Shown: piece after piece, positions 24,481 through 36,290 of the stretch
Numbering within the stretch: position 1 is the first letter of the stretch
Layout: each line of letters opens with the position of its first letter
Origin: Edolisoma coerulescens
Lineage: Eukaryota; Chordata; Aves; Passeriformes; Campephagidae
Assembly (NCBI GenBank): GCA_013397115.1
Contig: VWZW01004384.1
Span: 124,001-188,000, forward strand
Direction: 5' to 3'
DNA: 64,000 nucleotides
Translations under genes and position numbers: made by a program
The notes under the pieces: generated by a model
Database searches by the model: none
What the model saw: only the letters and a program-made list of their open reading frames with translations
What the model was told of the DNA's origin: nothing

Positions 24481-24546
24481 AGGGGTACGGTCCCCACAGG
24501 CAAGAGGGAGACCAGGAGAGAGTGCACACAGCAGGAAGCAAGTATG
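24481..24546 (-). other. OPRK1: Probable 5'-UTR part of the first coding exon of OPRK1
   Basis: Directly upstream of the ATG, the minus strand shows a long pyrimidine tract ending TCCCTCTTTCCAG (AG at 24548-24547). It is followed by 66 nt without an upstream ATG up to the start codon. In mammals the OPRK1 start codon sits in the second exon, behind a non-coding first exon. This acceptor fits that arrangement. The exact boundary is inferred from the splice motif alone; a cDNA would settle it. Confidence 0.6.
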
Positions 24547-25159
24547 CTGGAAAGAGGGATGAGAGACAAAGAAACAGAAATATTTTCACAGCCATGGAAC
24601 ATTAAGACCTCTAAAACTTGTATGTGTTAAGGGGAGCTCTGCTGTGATGGGAGCTGTAACTTGCCAAGCAGAGATTTAAGCAAATTACATTCATATTAAA
24701 TGCTTGCAAGTTTTACATCTTGCTATGTAATGCTGCTTCTCCAAATGCACAAGGAAAGTTTTCCTCCACTTTCAAAGCTTGTATAGTGAAGCAAGCCAGA
24801 TGGGAACAGCTCAGATCCACCCCCACACTTTAACCCTGTCTTTCCCATCTTTCATATTTTAAGTCAAACTGTCTCCTAACAGGGGCTCCTCATTGCCTAA
24901 GCTCTGCTATAAAGGGGAAGGAGACAGAGAAACCCACCACCTCTCTGCACACCTGCTTTAACATCCTGTCCTGAGTTATTTTTTCCTGATCCCATACCTA
25001 CTTTTATAGAAAAGACACACTAATGACAAAAAATACCTCTTTCAGTCCGGGAAAAGAAGCGGAGTCCTCAAACAGGTGCTGTTTGCAGGAAAAGAAAATA
25101 ACAAAGCAGCTGTGCTTGTCTCCTGGAAGTGCCACTGACCACCTAGGACTTTTGAATGT
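24547..25159 (-). other. Putative 5'-UTR intron of OPRK1
   Basis: About 0.6 kb between the likely first exon and the acceptor before the coding exon. It is AT-rich and unique-looking, with no coding potential that I can support. No repeat was recognised. It is an intron only if the first-exon proposal at 25.17-25.40 kb is right. Confidence 0.35.
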
Positions 25160-25400
25160 GGGGCACCTGCGCCCTCGGAGAGGCGTGCTGGCAGCAGAGC
25201 CGGCTCCCGGGCATCAGCTGCACCGTGCAGCAGCAGCAGTTGCTGCTGTTCCAGCTCCCACCGCTTCGCCTTTTCTCTCTCAGGCTCCCTCTGCCTCCCT
25301 CTCGCTCTGCCAGGGCTCCAGCAGCACTCTGCACTGATGCACACGTTCTCCACTGTCTCTGTCCCTGCAGCTCAGGAGCTCACATGACTTCTTTCTAAAC
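25160..25400 (-). promoter_or_regulatory. Candidate non-coding first exon and promoter region of OPRK1
   Basis: This stretch is richer in G+C and CpG than its surroundings: about nine CpG dinucleotides lie between 25160 and 25320, against very few in neighbouring kilobases. It lies about 0.65-0.9 kb upstream of the coding exon. Read on the minus strand it contains a CAG/CTG-rich run (about 25225-25255) and a possible donor GCGCAG|GTGCCC (exon edge 25167). No TATA box is obvious, in keeping with the TATA-less promoters known for rodent Oprk1. Position and composition suggest the first exon, but neither the transcription start nor the donor is proven. An open frame across it on the minus strand (25353-25042) does not resemble any protein I know and is probably chance. 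Confidence 0.4.
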
Positions 25401-28340
25401 ACTGAGATGCAGATAAATTAAAAGAAAAGCAAGAAATAAGTTCTGCTGTGAATGAATGCTTATTTTAATATACTTTTCCAAGTTTTCTTCCCTCAATTCC
25501 CCTGCACTCCCAGGCCTCAAGCAATGATCCTCTTTGTCTTATTGAATCCCACTGGATTTCAGACTAGCAGACACTGAATAAATGAGGAATTTTAGATTTA
25601 GGTGCCTTGCCTGGTCCATCAGCTCTTTCATGCCTCAGCTCCACAACCGTGTGTCCAAAACATTTCTCACTGGGTAGCTGTGCCCCTGTTCCTTTGCACC
25701 TGAAACTTCAAAGAAAATCAGAAGCTGGCTACCAAAGAAAAGAGGGCCACCCAGACAACTACGTAGTTTTTTTCAATCTATCCCACACCATGTGAGAAGC
25801 CAAGAATTCCATGTTGCACTGTCAGAGCTCCATTCTCCCAGCTGCAGCCAGAAACAGGGAGATGGTTTGTACAGAAATCACATCCCTCAGAGCTTATCCC
25901 TAATATATTCCCTCAAGTAGGAGTTGGTAAAGCACCAATATGTGTATTCAAGTATCCCTTGATTTGCATACAGATCTTGAAATCCCCACCACGAGTCTCT
26001 CTAAATGGCAAATTGGGAGAGAAGAGGCAAAACCCTGAGTTATTCCTACTCCTTTGGGAGCAGCCAGACTGGCTGCAGCTCAGAGTCTGCAGCAGGAAAA
26101 CCAGTTTCTAGAGAGAGAGACAGGTTGTGGGTTTCCTCCAAGCTTTTCCAATCTTGAAAGTTTACTTCATGCTCCTCTTGTTGAGTGTCTGTGATCAGGC
26201 TGAGTGTTCTACTCTAAAACAATTTTTTTCTAAACCTATAATCAAGAGAATAAATTATGTCAGCTCTGAGTGAGAAGTCATGTAGGAGGCTTAAAAGGTA
26301 CAGAACCACCTCTCTTAGAGGAATGTTTGTTCAAATGTGATGATGGCTTTGACTGTGGTCACTGTTTTCTCCAGAACTTCAGTAACTGCTCACATCGTGT
26401 GTGTAGAGCTGTCTAAAAGTTTCACATTTAATGATGATGGATAAAAATGCAAAATAACAAATATGAGACAGAAACATCCCTGAGCCAGGGACACAGACCT
26501 GAGCAGTTATCTTTTTTTGAAGATGAAATGAGATTCTAACATAAAATATACTTTAATTCTGTTTTCATGCTCTGCAATCCATGGTCTCCTGCCCATGTAC
26601 TGAAGGGAGCTACTCTTGCTACATCTTCTCATAAATAATTTTACTGGTGATTTTCAATGCCTTGTTATCATCCTCCCCAGACTTTTCCATATCCTGGAAT
26701 TAAAATATTCAGGAGAGATTTAAGATAGCAATATTTTAGCACTCATTGATAATTTAGCTCTAAAGAGCAATCATTTTGTCACTCTGCAATTGCTACAGGG
26801 GGACCAGAAACTTCTATATGGGGAAGAAAAGTCTATTATTGCTCTGAGTAAAGCTACAGCACAGATGGTGCAAAAAAGTAAGATAAATAGCAGACACACG
26901 GCTTTTTCAAGCACCAATGGCTGGACAGTAAACTTCTCATTCTCCAGCTAAATTCTGTGCTAAAACTCTCCACTGATCTTAGAGGCAGCACAAAAAAGAT
27001 GTGCTCACAGTTGCAGTCACTGACCCTTCATGGAGTTTGCATTGTAACTACATGGGACTGGAATGGGGTGGAGTTTGACCACAACGCTGCAAATTACAGG
27101 TTGAGCCAGAGGCAATTTTTAAGTTGCCTGATGATTTTTGTTTCTGTGTGTTCTGTGTTGGAGGCCCAGCTTTGGCTCTTGTTGCTATAGGACTTTGAGA
27201 TACAGTAGAAGGAAAGTACTTGGCTTAGGGAAATGCCTTGTCTTCTGAAAGTCAAATCAAAACCATATGCAGTTAAAAACTATCTTTTCCTTTCTTTTGT
27301 TTGCTTTCTTAATGAAAACCTGAATATCTGGATTATCAGCAGTAACTGGTCTCACTGCAGGTACCAGAAACAACTGCCATGATACCAAAAGAAACACTGG
27401 GGGCAGTGGGAGAACCAGTGTGCATCACCACCTTCCTCTCCTTCAACACCTCAGTGCCTCTGTGCCCTTCCCAACAGTCCTGTGGAAAAGGGCAGGAGTC
27501 TCCTGAAGTCACGACGGCAGAGAAAAGCAGGGTTTGCAGGTGACCTAACCCAGACTGCCCACACACCATTGCCAGAAATCGCTGTTCCCTCTAAGGGCTG
27601 ACATCAGACAGAAGGCCCTGCTTTCAAAGGAAAGCAAGGAAATATTTAGAGAAGGAAGACAGCATAAAAAACCAGTCTCACCACTCAGCTGCAATTTTCC
27701 TCCAGTAATGTTCTTACAAACAGATGTCTTACATGCCCCCCAACTTTTTTGCCAGTAGTGTTCACCTCACTGGACTCTGGGAACCACAACAGAAATCACT
27801 TGGACTTTTTAAATTAAGAATACAAAACTATATATCAAATTCTGTAATTAAAGAAAATTGTTTAAGTTGTAAATTCCAGCCCTCAAAAGTGAAAAAAAAA
27901 TTTCACATTCAGCTGCCCACTACCTAGGAACTTCAACATGTGCATTTACACAAATTTTTATTTTCCCCAGGCTCTCTGCCTCAATCAAAAATCAGCTACA
28001 CAATATTACTAAATATAAGTGGAAGGGCAACCATAAACTGTAAACTTTGTACCTGTAAAGTGTTTTCTTTTGCAACTCTAGTGAAATTGTTTGAATGAAT
28101 AAGAAGCTTGGGAGGAGTGAAATATGTGATTTTTAACAATAGCAGGTGGGAAGGGCTTCAGCACTGTCTTTTTTCTTACCAAAAGCTAAAGAGCTGCCCC
28201 CATCAGCACAGTGCTTTAAAACCTTAACAATGTGGTGGGACATTAATTCAGCCCTGACTCAGAGGTAAGAATGAACCACGTTGAATCACTGGCACGACTC
28301 TGTGCAGCACCGTGCTGTCTGCTCACCGTGCTGCAGCACA
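25401..28340. other. Upstream flank of OPRK1, no gene seen
   Basis: Non-coding sequence of mixed composition with no supported exon or recognised mobile element. It may contain distal promoter or enhancer sequence of OPRK1, but nothing in the sequence by itself shows this. Open frames here, such as 26957-27190, overlap frames on the other strand and resemble no family. Confidence 0.5.
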
Positions 28341-28440
28341 GACCCAGCTCCACCACCCCAGCACAGACCCAGCTCCACCACCCCAGCACAGACCCAGCTC
28401 CACCACCCCAGAACAGACCCAGCTCCACCACCTCAGCACA
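28341..28440 (+). repeat. 25-bp minisatellite, four copies
   Basis: Four tandem copies of a C-rich 25-mer beginning GACCCAGCTCCACCACC start at 28341, 28366, 28391 and 28416. Copies 1 and 2 are identical; copies 3 and 4 each carry one substitution. A partial unit (GCAGCACA) precedes the array. The long plus-strand frames here (28271-28456 and 28281-28637) come from the repeat and are not taken as genes. Confidence 0.95.
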
Positions 28441-30924
28441 CGCAGGCTTCGAGTGAAAGCTGTTTAGTTCCTGACATTGTTTCCCAGAAAACCATGACAC
28501 TTTGTGGGTTTCAGTCAAATGTACAGGATAGGACAAACCTTGAGGTTCAGCCACGAACTGTGACACTGGATACTTTGGAACAGGATCATTTGCAGAGATC
28601 ACCTTCTATTCTAGAGGATGGAGAAGAGCCCACATGAGTTAAGTGGAACACACTATCAAGATGCTTTTTCAGCTAATATTTGGTTTTACTATGTGATTGA
28701 CCAAAGGCTATGATGATAGTGAGCCTGTGTAAAGGTAAGAGATGCTGGAAACACTTTCTGTTGGCTCCAGTTGCCAGGGAAACAAAGTTCTCTTGTCTCT
28801 CTGCATCCAGAAATGTTAGCTCTCTGTGTGAACACAGCTCTTGGGAAATGGTGTGTTTTATGCTCTTCAAAGACCTGCAAGGGAGAGGAAGGGGGAAGAG
28901 AGAGAAGAGAAAGTATATGCAATGCTACCTAAACAGCTTTTATATATGTATTCTGCTCACAGCAGACTAAATATTCAGCATAAAACTTGTGCTTTACTTT
29001 TACTTGTAGATAACAGAAGTTCATGTCACAATTTTTTTTTAAATTACTGGTACAGACCTCCACTGCCACCTTCAGAAACCAACCCAAGAAAGTGCTGAGC
29101 ACTGGGGTACCTTCTGTCCCAACACATGTCCTCCTTCCACAGAAAAGTCCCTGAGTGGTTATGAAGAGACCAGCCACCCTCAAACTGCCAGCTGCAGGGA
29201 GGGACTGGGGCAGGTGTTGAAGGCTTCTGACCCTAGGACTTTAAAAACAAGGGGAGTTACACAGAGAAGATCCAAGTGGCAGTGAGGAGGTCAGTGGCTG
29301 GGATTAGGGAGCTCAGAAGATCCCAGCAGGAGACTATCTGCCTTGCTCTGCTGTCACCCTGCCTACCCCCGGCAGCACTTCTGTCACAGCTGGCCATGGC
29401 ACACGTGTCAGGACCCTGCAGCAGAGGCAGAAATGTCAAAATAGGTCACCACTTTGCCATCTCCCCTGCATTTCATTTCATCAAGATCCTCAGCTGGAAG
29501 TTTTATAACTTCTCACTTTTCTGGAGCAGGCTAGAGCTGTGACTCTAGAGGAAACAAAAGGATGCTTAAAGCAGCTGAATGTGAGGTACAGAACAACTTT
29601 TAAGATTTCTCTTTAAAAGAGAAAATGTGTTGTTCTTCTGATATCTGTATAAGGATACGGATATCTGATCTACGGACCAGCTCATCTGATACAGATTTTT
29701 AAAACAAAACAACTAAACAAACAAAAAAATCACACCAACCAACTAAACAAGAAGAAACAATGACAGAACAAAACAATTATGTCTCTCTAATTATTATTTA
29801 CAACTACTTCCCCTGTGGGCATTTTTAATTAGTCATCTTTCATGGCAAGTTGCCCTCCCAGCCTGTGGAAGCACGGTTTTGCTGGTAAGTGGTTACACTG
29901 TTCCAGAGGGCGAATGGGGATCAGCTGACACAGCTTGAACTTCCAACCAGCTTTGGTTCTGAGACAGGGGATGATGATCATGCCATTCATAAGTTTTATG
30001 GGAATAAATAAAAGGCACTTTAAGATTAGCCTCGTTGTTTCTTTTTAAGATGATCCCAATGGATTGTGTGGGATAAGTACTGACTTTTCCCCAAAGAGCT
30101 CAAGATCCTGCAGAGTCTTCTCTTTACCTTTTTAACAAGAAAAGAAGGATGATTCATTTCCAGGAAGGGTAAGAACTGTGTTGATTATATGCCAATGATA
30201 CCTAAATCTTTATCTTCTTTGCTGCAGACTTAGAATTGTTTGCTGACTTATTCTAATGCCTGGCAGAAGTAAGACCAAAAAATTATGTAGCTGAAGCTAG
30301 AGAATAGTAAATTTTTTATACAGCCCCTAAACTTTGCCCCTCCCACCTCCTCTGCGTCCTGTTTTTGGCACCTTCATTCATACATAATTAATGACTTAAA
30401 GACAAGTGTTGTGATGAAAGAGGGGTGAATTTAGCTCTCTGAATAAGGGTTGTGCCTGCACCAGCTGACTAAACCAGTCTATGCTGGCTCTGGGAGAGAG
30501 TGGCTGCTGACTCCAGGAGGGACTTAGAACCCCACTTAGTTGTTCCCCCTTTCCTTTTCCCAGCTATTCAAGTCCTATCAGTTGCTCAATGAATGCTATA
30601 GAGAACCTAGAGCTGCAGAACAGTGCAGTAATAGTGATGCTAAGAGTGGAGAGTATTGAGTAAAACAAGGCATGGATGCCACAGTTTTCCCCAGTGCAGG
30701 AGAACGGAAGTGACCTTACTTAAACATGTACCAGTAATGCTCACAAAACAAACCCTCAATTACTTGACGTCATTTGGGTTTATTTAAGTCACATCAAAAA
30801 AAGGGCTAAGAACTGATGAGCTCGAACTCCAACCCAAGGGTCAGGGTGAAGCCCCAAAGTTGTCAAACTGCCCAGAAAGCCCGTTTAGCCAGAGCACACA
30901 TGGAAAGAACTGTATGTGAGGGGG
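28441..30924. other. Intergenic, no gene seen
   Basis: No exon or mobile element could be supported. A stretch around 29.78-30.06 kb, containing paired TAATTA motifs (TAATTATTA and TTAATTAGTCATC), looks like the kind of AT-rich sequence often found in conserved regulatory elements. That is only an impression without an alignment. Confidence 0.4.
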
Positions 30925-31845
30925 GATAGTGACCCCACCACTTCTCTGTGCAGTCTGTTCCAGTGTTTGATAACCCTTCAGAATTTTTTTCTAATATCCA
31001 GTCTAAACCTCCCCTTGTGCAGCTTGAGGCCATTTCCTTAGGTTCTGCATTTGTTACCTGGGAGAAGAAACTGACTCCCACCTGGATACAGCCTCATCTC
31101 GGGTAGTATTATGGAGTGATAAGGTCTCTGAGCCTTCTTTTCACCAGGCTTAACAACCCCAGCTCTCTCACCCACTTCATCACCTCCACTGCCCTTCACT
31201 GGACATGCTCCAACACCTCAGTGTCTTTCTTGTAGTGAGGGGCCCAAAACTGGACACATGATTCCAGGTGTGGCCTCACCAGTGCCGAGTACTGGGAGAG
31301 ACAATCACTGTCCTGATCCTGCTGGTCATGCTATTGCTGATCCAAACCAGGATGCCATTGGCCTTCTCAGCCACCTTTTCACAGGTTGGCTCATGTTCAG
31401 CCAGCTGTCAACCAGCACTCTCAGGTCATTTTCTGCTAGGCAGCTTCCCAGGCACTTGTCCCCAAGCCTGTAGCACTGCCTGGGGCTGTTGTGGCCCAAC
31501 TGCAGGACCCGGCACTACATTTTTTGAACCACAGGCAACTGGCCTCAGCTGATGGATCCAGCCTGTCCAGATCCCTCTGCAGAGCCTTCCTACTCTTCAG
31601 CAGATCATCACTCCTGTCCATCTTGGCGTCAGCTGCAAACTGACAGGGGGTGGACTCAATCCCCTCTTCCAGATCACTGATAAGGATATTAAACAGGAGT
31701 GTTCCCAAAACTGAGCCCTGGGGAACACCACTTGTGACCAGCCACCAGCTGGATGTGACTCCATTCACCACCACTCTCTGGGCCTGACTATTCAGCCAGG
31801 TTTTACTCAGCAAAGAGTAAATTCATCCAAGCTATGAGCAGCCAT
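30925..31845 (-). mobile_element. CR1 LINE fragment, reverse transcriptase end and 3' region
   Basis: On the minus strand the frame at 31813-31436 reads SGVPQGSVLGTLLFN followed by a degenerate aspartate-box region (FAADAKM in place of the usual FADDTKL). QRDLDRLD and later CR1 ORF2 residues follow. Further left, the minus strand continues with RLYPGGSQFLLPG-type and LSNTGTDC-type remnants in shifting frames, as in the CR1 ORF2 end. The usual CR1 3'-terminal octamers are not seen, so the left end is probably truncated. Frameshifts and the altered catalytic box make it inactive. CR1 is the main avian non-LTR retrotransposon. Edges are approximate. Confidence 0.9.
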
Positions 31846-33467
31846 GCTCACAACTACTTAGCAGTGTCAAGCAACAGCAAGGTACATATTTTAAGCCTTT
31901 TGCAGTCATTTGCTTCAGCATGTTTGATAAAGTAAAAAACAACATTTAAGCTCATGTATAAATGTCACAAAAAGGACAAATGGTCACTTTACACTGTCTT
32001 GTTTGATGCTGTTACTAAACTGTAGATTACAAAGTGTGAAAATGAATCTGAAAACTCTTGACAACGTTTGGCAGCATATGGAAGTGCTCCTTTTGAGACA
32101 TTTGTTTAAATAAGTGATGCAAGAAGAAAATTAGCCTGATATTAATTTGTCAATTGCTTAAAGCTGAGCTGGGTATAAAGCTGGAAAATTCAGGCTCCAC
32201 TCAGGAAGGTACTTAGTGGGACACATAAAATACTAAGTCCAATATTATTGTCATTACTTACTGTATGTAGCACCACTAAATTCAGTGATACTGCTCATGG
32301 AATAAAAATATCAGGCTAAAAATTTCATCTCTAAAAGACAAGGAGGAGGGGAAGGAAAAGAAAATCAATAGAAGTATAAGAGAAAATTGTAAGAGCAACC
32401 CAAGCTGAACAAAACTTACAAAAGGAGAAAGTGTTGAGTAGGCATCCGTGCAACCAAGTGGCATCAAAAAGAAATATCAAGTGAGAAATAACGATTTGGC
32501 AGGACAACAAAGAAAATCATCAAAGACTTAGTCATTACACTGAAGTATGCCCCATGGCTCGGTTGTCTTGACCTTTCTTCTGATTTCACCTCTTTTACTG
32601 ATAGTATAACTACCTGTTATTACAAATTATCAGCATATTCATAAAGTAAATGGCACCAAGGCAGTCCCTTTTTATTGTAATCAACTAGAATCTCATACCA
32701 GCTAATTTTCCAAAGTGCTTTTCAATTGCGGTGAAAGATTACTAATTGCTTTAGGTTGGTAATTGCTCTACATACCAAAGGATTTTTTTAGTAAATTCAA
32801 AGATTCTTTGAAATCTCAAGAATAGAAAGTATTTTATTGCCCAATGGCTTTATTTTCACTGTTTCAATAGTATGGCTTAAGTGAAGACACAAGTGTTTTA
32901 CTGCCTGAGACTTCATACTTGCTCTGCCACACAGTGAGAGAATCTGCTGCTTTCTACCAGCAGGGAGAGTTGGCCAGTCAGGCATCTTACATAGATGGCT
33001 GTTAAAGAAAATGAGATGATCTGGGGCTCATCCATGAAGACTGTTGAAGGACAATGCATTAAACATGCATTAAAAATGCTTAATTCCTATGACAAAAAAA
33101 ATGAAAAATCACCTATTAGTTTTAGAAAACACAAGACGTGCATATAGCCCATCATGTTCCTGGCATGCAATCCATGGTTTCATTTTCATCCTACAGACAG
33201 AAACTCTCCTAGAAAATATTCACCTTAGAAGGACTGAACCCAGCTGCCAGTTTCTTATGTAGATATACAGTCTCGAAGAAAATCTGCTTCATAATTAAAA
33301 CAGATGTTATGCCTAAAGTTTACCAGAATGTAAACACTTTTTATGAGGTGCAACACTAAGCAATTTTGCACAAAAAACAGACAAATTCCCTGAGACTGTC
33401 CTGTGATCAGCTGGCAAAGACTCTGTCTTGTATAGCAGGTTTTCATCAAGCCACAAGAAAACGTGTT
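31846..33467. other. Intergenic AT-rich spacer
   Basis: AT-rich sequence between two CR1 fragments with no supported gene, RNA or further repeat. Confidence 0.5.
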
Positions 33468-33637
33468 GCCCAGAGAGGTAATAAATGCCCTCTCCCTTAA
33501 AACATTCAAGGTCAGCTTGGACAGGGCTCTGAGCACCCTGATCTAGTTCAGAATGTCCCTGCTCATTGCAGGGGGTTGGTCTAGACAGCCTTTAAATGTC
33601 TCTTCAAAATCAAAGTATTCTATGGTTCTACAATCTG
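33468..33637 (+). mobile_element. CR1 LINE 3'-terminal fragment
   Basis: The order TTGCCCAGAGAGGT, AACATTCAAGGTCAGCTTGG, ACAGGGCTCTGAGCA, CTGCTCATTGCAGGGGGTTG and TATTCTATGGTTCTACAAT is the standard avian CR1 3'-UTR ending, including degenerate terminal octamers. It is a 5'-truncated copy in the plus orientation. Confidence 0.85.
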
Positions 33638-36108
33638 CGAATAACTCATTCCTGAACAAAATAGCCACTTACTTCAATGGCACATTTTTACCACCGAAGA
33701 TGGAAAATGGATGCATACACACTTAGAGGGACACTGAGAGAGAGAGGGAGCTCCAGCAGCTGAGGCTGGAAAATGGCACTTCTAAGCTTTAGCCTTTTCT
33801 CTTGGAGCCAGTCCATTGTAGACAAACAGTATTCAGAGAAAGTCAGATTTCTGCTCTAGTCTATTAACCAAAACCCTTGCTACACACGTGGAAAGCCCAG
33901 GCTCACCTCCCTGCTACAAACCAGATACTGTAACTGCCTTGATCTCCCACATGCTGACCAAGTGAGCCTGTTCCACCAGTAATGTTTTTCATTTCATCCA
34001 CTATATTCATATTTAAATTTCCAATAGCAATTTGACCTGTAAATTCTAGTAATAAAACTTATCAATTTCAATGTAAATGATAAAATCATCTCACTATATT
34101 TTTAGGTGTGAATCTGAGTGCCTTACTTAGGTCATTCAAATCTGAACTTTTGACTGTTGATTTTGATTGATTTTTACCTTGATTTTTACTAGGTGTTTAT
34201 GGGACATTGTATACTTTAAACTCACATGATGCTGTAGAATGCTTGATTCACGGCTTTACTTAATGAAGAGTTAGGGAAGTGTCAAAAACTATTCAGATGA
34301 GATTTATTATTTCAGCTAGTCAGCAACAAATTCAGACAAAATTATGGGTCCTCTAGCAAGATGAGTTTACTGATTATGATGTTAAAATTGTTACATAGGA
34401 GGCTAAAATTCATAAAGAAAAACTTATTCAAGGAAAATTATGTCCTACTGTTCTGGAGTAGTCATGTGAGTTTAAGAGGATTAAAATATTTATTTCAGAA
34501 CGGAAAATGCTGAATGCTTCTCATACTGCCTATCAGTGATCCACACAGTATTGTTTCAGAAACCACAGAGTACGTGTCATCTTGGAAGAGAGTTTCAGAG
34601 ATCACCTTAGACATTTTCAGGGATGAATCCTCATTCCAAGAAAATGAGGCTCTGGGTTATTTAGACAGGTCCACTGAGAGCAAAGGATCATGATGCGGTG
34701 CTCTTTATATTTTTGATAACAATGAAGGATACCTCTGGCAGTTAACTTTCCCTCCATTGTTAGGAATACTGAAAAATAGGACCAGCTTCTAGGAACTGAA
34801 GAGAATGAAAGAGACAAGAGCTATTCTACAGGAGAAACAACACTAAATTTTGTATGTAGCCCGGACAACAGAACAATGAAGCATTTGAGGCCCCTGCTCT
34901 TGTACCTTTGTTGCCTCTGAAAAACAATGGAATGATCCTAAGGCTGCTGCAAAGAGTTACATTCCTGGGTTTCTATAGGTGTCATGGGGGGAAGAAGCAG
35001 ATAAGCTCTTCCTATAATTAGATTTTCTCTTACGTTGAATGTCCATGGTAACAAAGTCACGAGGTCTCTTCAGAGTTCACGGGCATCCCTGCTGTTGAGC
35101 CAAACCCCATGAACAAAATCAGTCCCACTGCTCCTGGAAGTGCTTCATGCAGGTACGCCGGGTTTTAGGTGAAGGCCTTCTTTCAGGGATGTTGCCATGG
35201 AAGCTTCTCAGTAACTCAGCTCTGATAAGCCTTTGCTGTGCAATTACCAGCTGGAGGTTTGGCTCAGAGAGCCTCCAGTCCCTTGGCACTGTAATTAATC
35301 TGGGACTTGTGGTGCGTTTGAGCTGACACTGTATTTTGCACCTGTGGTTTGCCTTGACTTGTTAGCCCTCCATTCAAACTGCTGGTTTTCCTGGTCACCT
35401 GTTCCCCCTGCAATTCCTGCTCCAGAGCTGCTACTTTACTCCATGGCTGAGTATATTTTACCAGACAAATATATATTAGGGAAAAGACTGTAAAGACATA
35501 GAGCACCTATTTAATGATAAACTGTTGCAACTCAGCTATTTCTGCATATCTAAGGCAATAAAACAGTGATAATTGTGTAAATCATATGAGCTTTCTACAG
35601 ACATCATTTCTGCAGCAACTTATTTCAACAAATTGAACATGTTTTATTTATTATTTTGTAGACTATTGTTCTTTTACAGATTCTGTCACTTGAAAGGGTA
35701 AGTAAAACCATTACCAGATTACCATTTCCATTACCATTTCCAGATTAATAATTCCTCCTGGAGAGAAGGTGCTTTTGAGAAAGAATCCAGGTTCAACATT
35801 TTTGAACCTATTAACTGTATATACTCACAGCTACTGCTTTCTCTCTGTGATTTCCCCATGTTGCTTTAGTGTAATGCATAAATGGATTTTTGGGGTACAC
35901 TCCACTTACGAAGTTTGAATCATAATTATGACGGTAAATGAATTGCACATGATCTTATCATTTTGGTAAGACTTTGTACATCCTTGAAGTTGGAAAAGGA
36001 TCTCTTAGGAAGTGTGAATTGGTACATGGATCTTCAGAGTGGTTTAGCATTACGATCTTTTCAGTACAACAAAGAAATAAGAAAAAGAGCAAATAAGAAA
36101 GGAGAGAA
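33638..36108. other. Intergenic, no gene seen
   Basis: No supported exon or repeat beyond short AT-rich tracts, for example a local repetition of CATTACCAGATT-type motifs near 35.71 kb. Confidence 0.5.
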
Positions 36109-36290
36109 AATCATAGAAGATAGTACCAATAAGTTTGGAAAAGACCTCTGAGATCTTTAAATCCAACCATTAACCTAACACTACCAGATCCATCATTAAA
36201 CCACATCCCTAAGAACCACATCTACACATTTCTTAAACACTTCTCGGGATGGCGTCTACCGCCTCCTTGGGAGCCTGCACCAATGATTCA
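36109..36290 (-). mobile_element. CR1 LINE 3'-terminal fragment
   Basis: The plus strand shows the reverse complement of a CR1 tail: AATCATAGAAG, then GTTTGGAAAAGACCTCTGAG, ATCCAACCATTAACCTAACA and GGGAGCCTGCACCAATGATT. It is 5'-truncated and in the minus orientation. The plus frame at 36249-36476 begins in it and is not a gene. Confidence 0.85.

Noticed and set aside
25042..25353. 103-codon minus-strand frame upstream of OPRK1
   Set aside because: Lies in the CpG-richer block, has overlapping frames on the other strand and no recognisable domain. Better explained as 5'-UTR or promoter sequence.
28341..28440. CRISPR-like regular repeat
   Set aside because: Units are directly abutting without spacers, in a vertebrate genome. 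It is a minisatellite.
28281..28637. 118-codon Pro/Thr-rich plus-strand frame
   Set aside because: The repeated protein segment is just the 25-bp minisatellite. There is no gene context.
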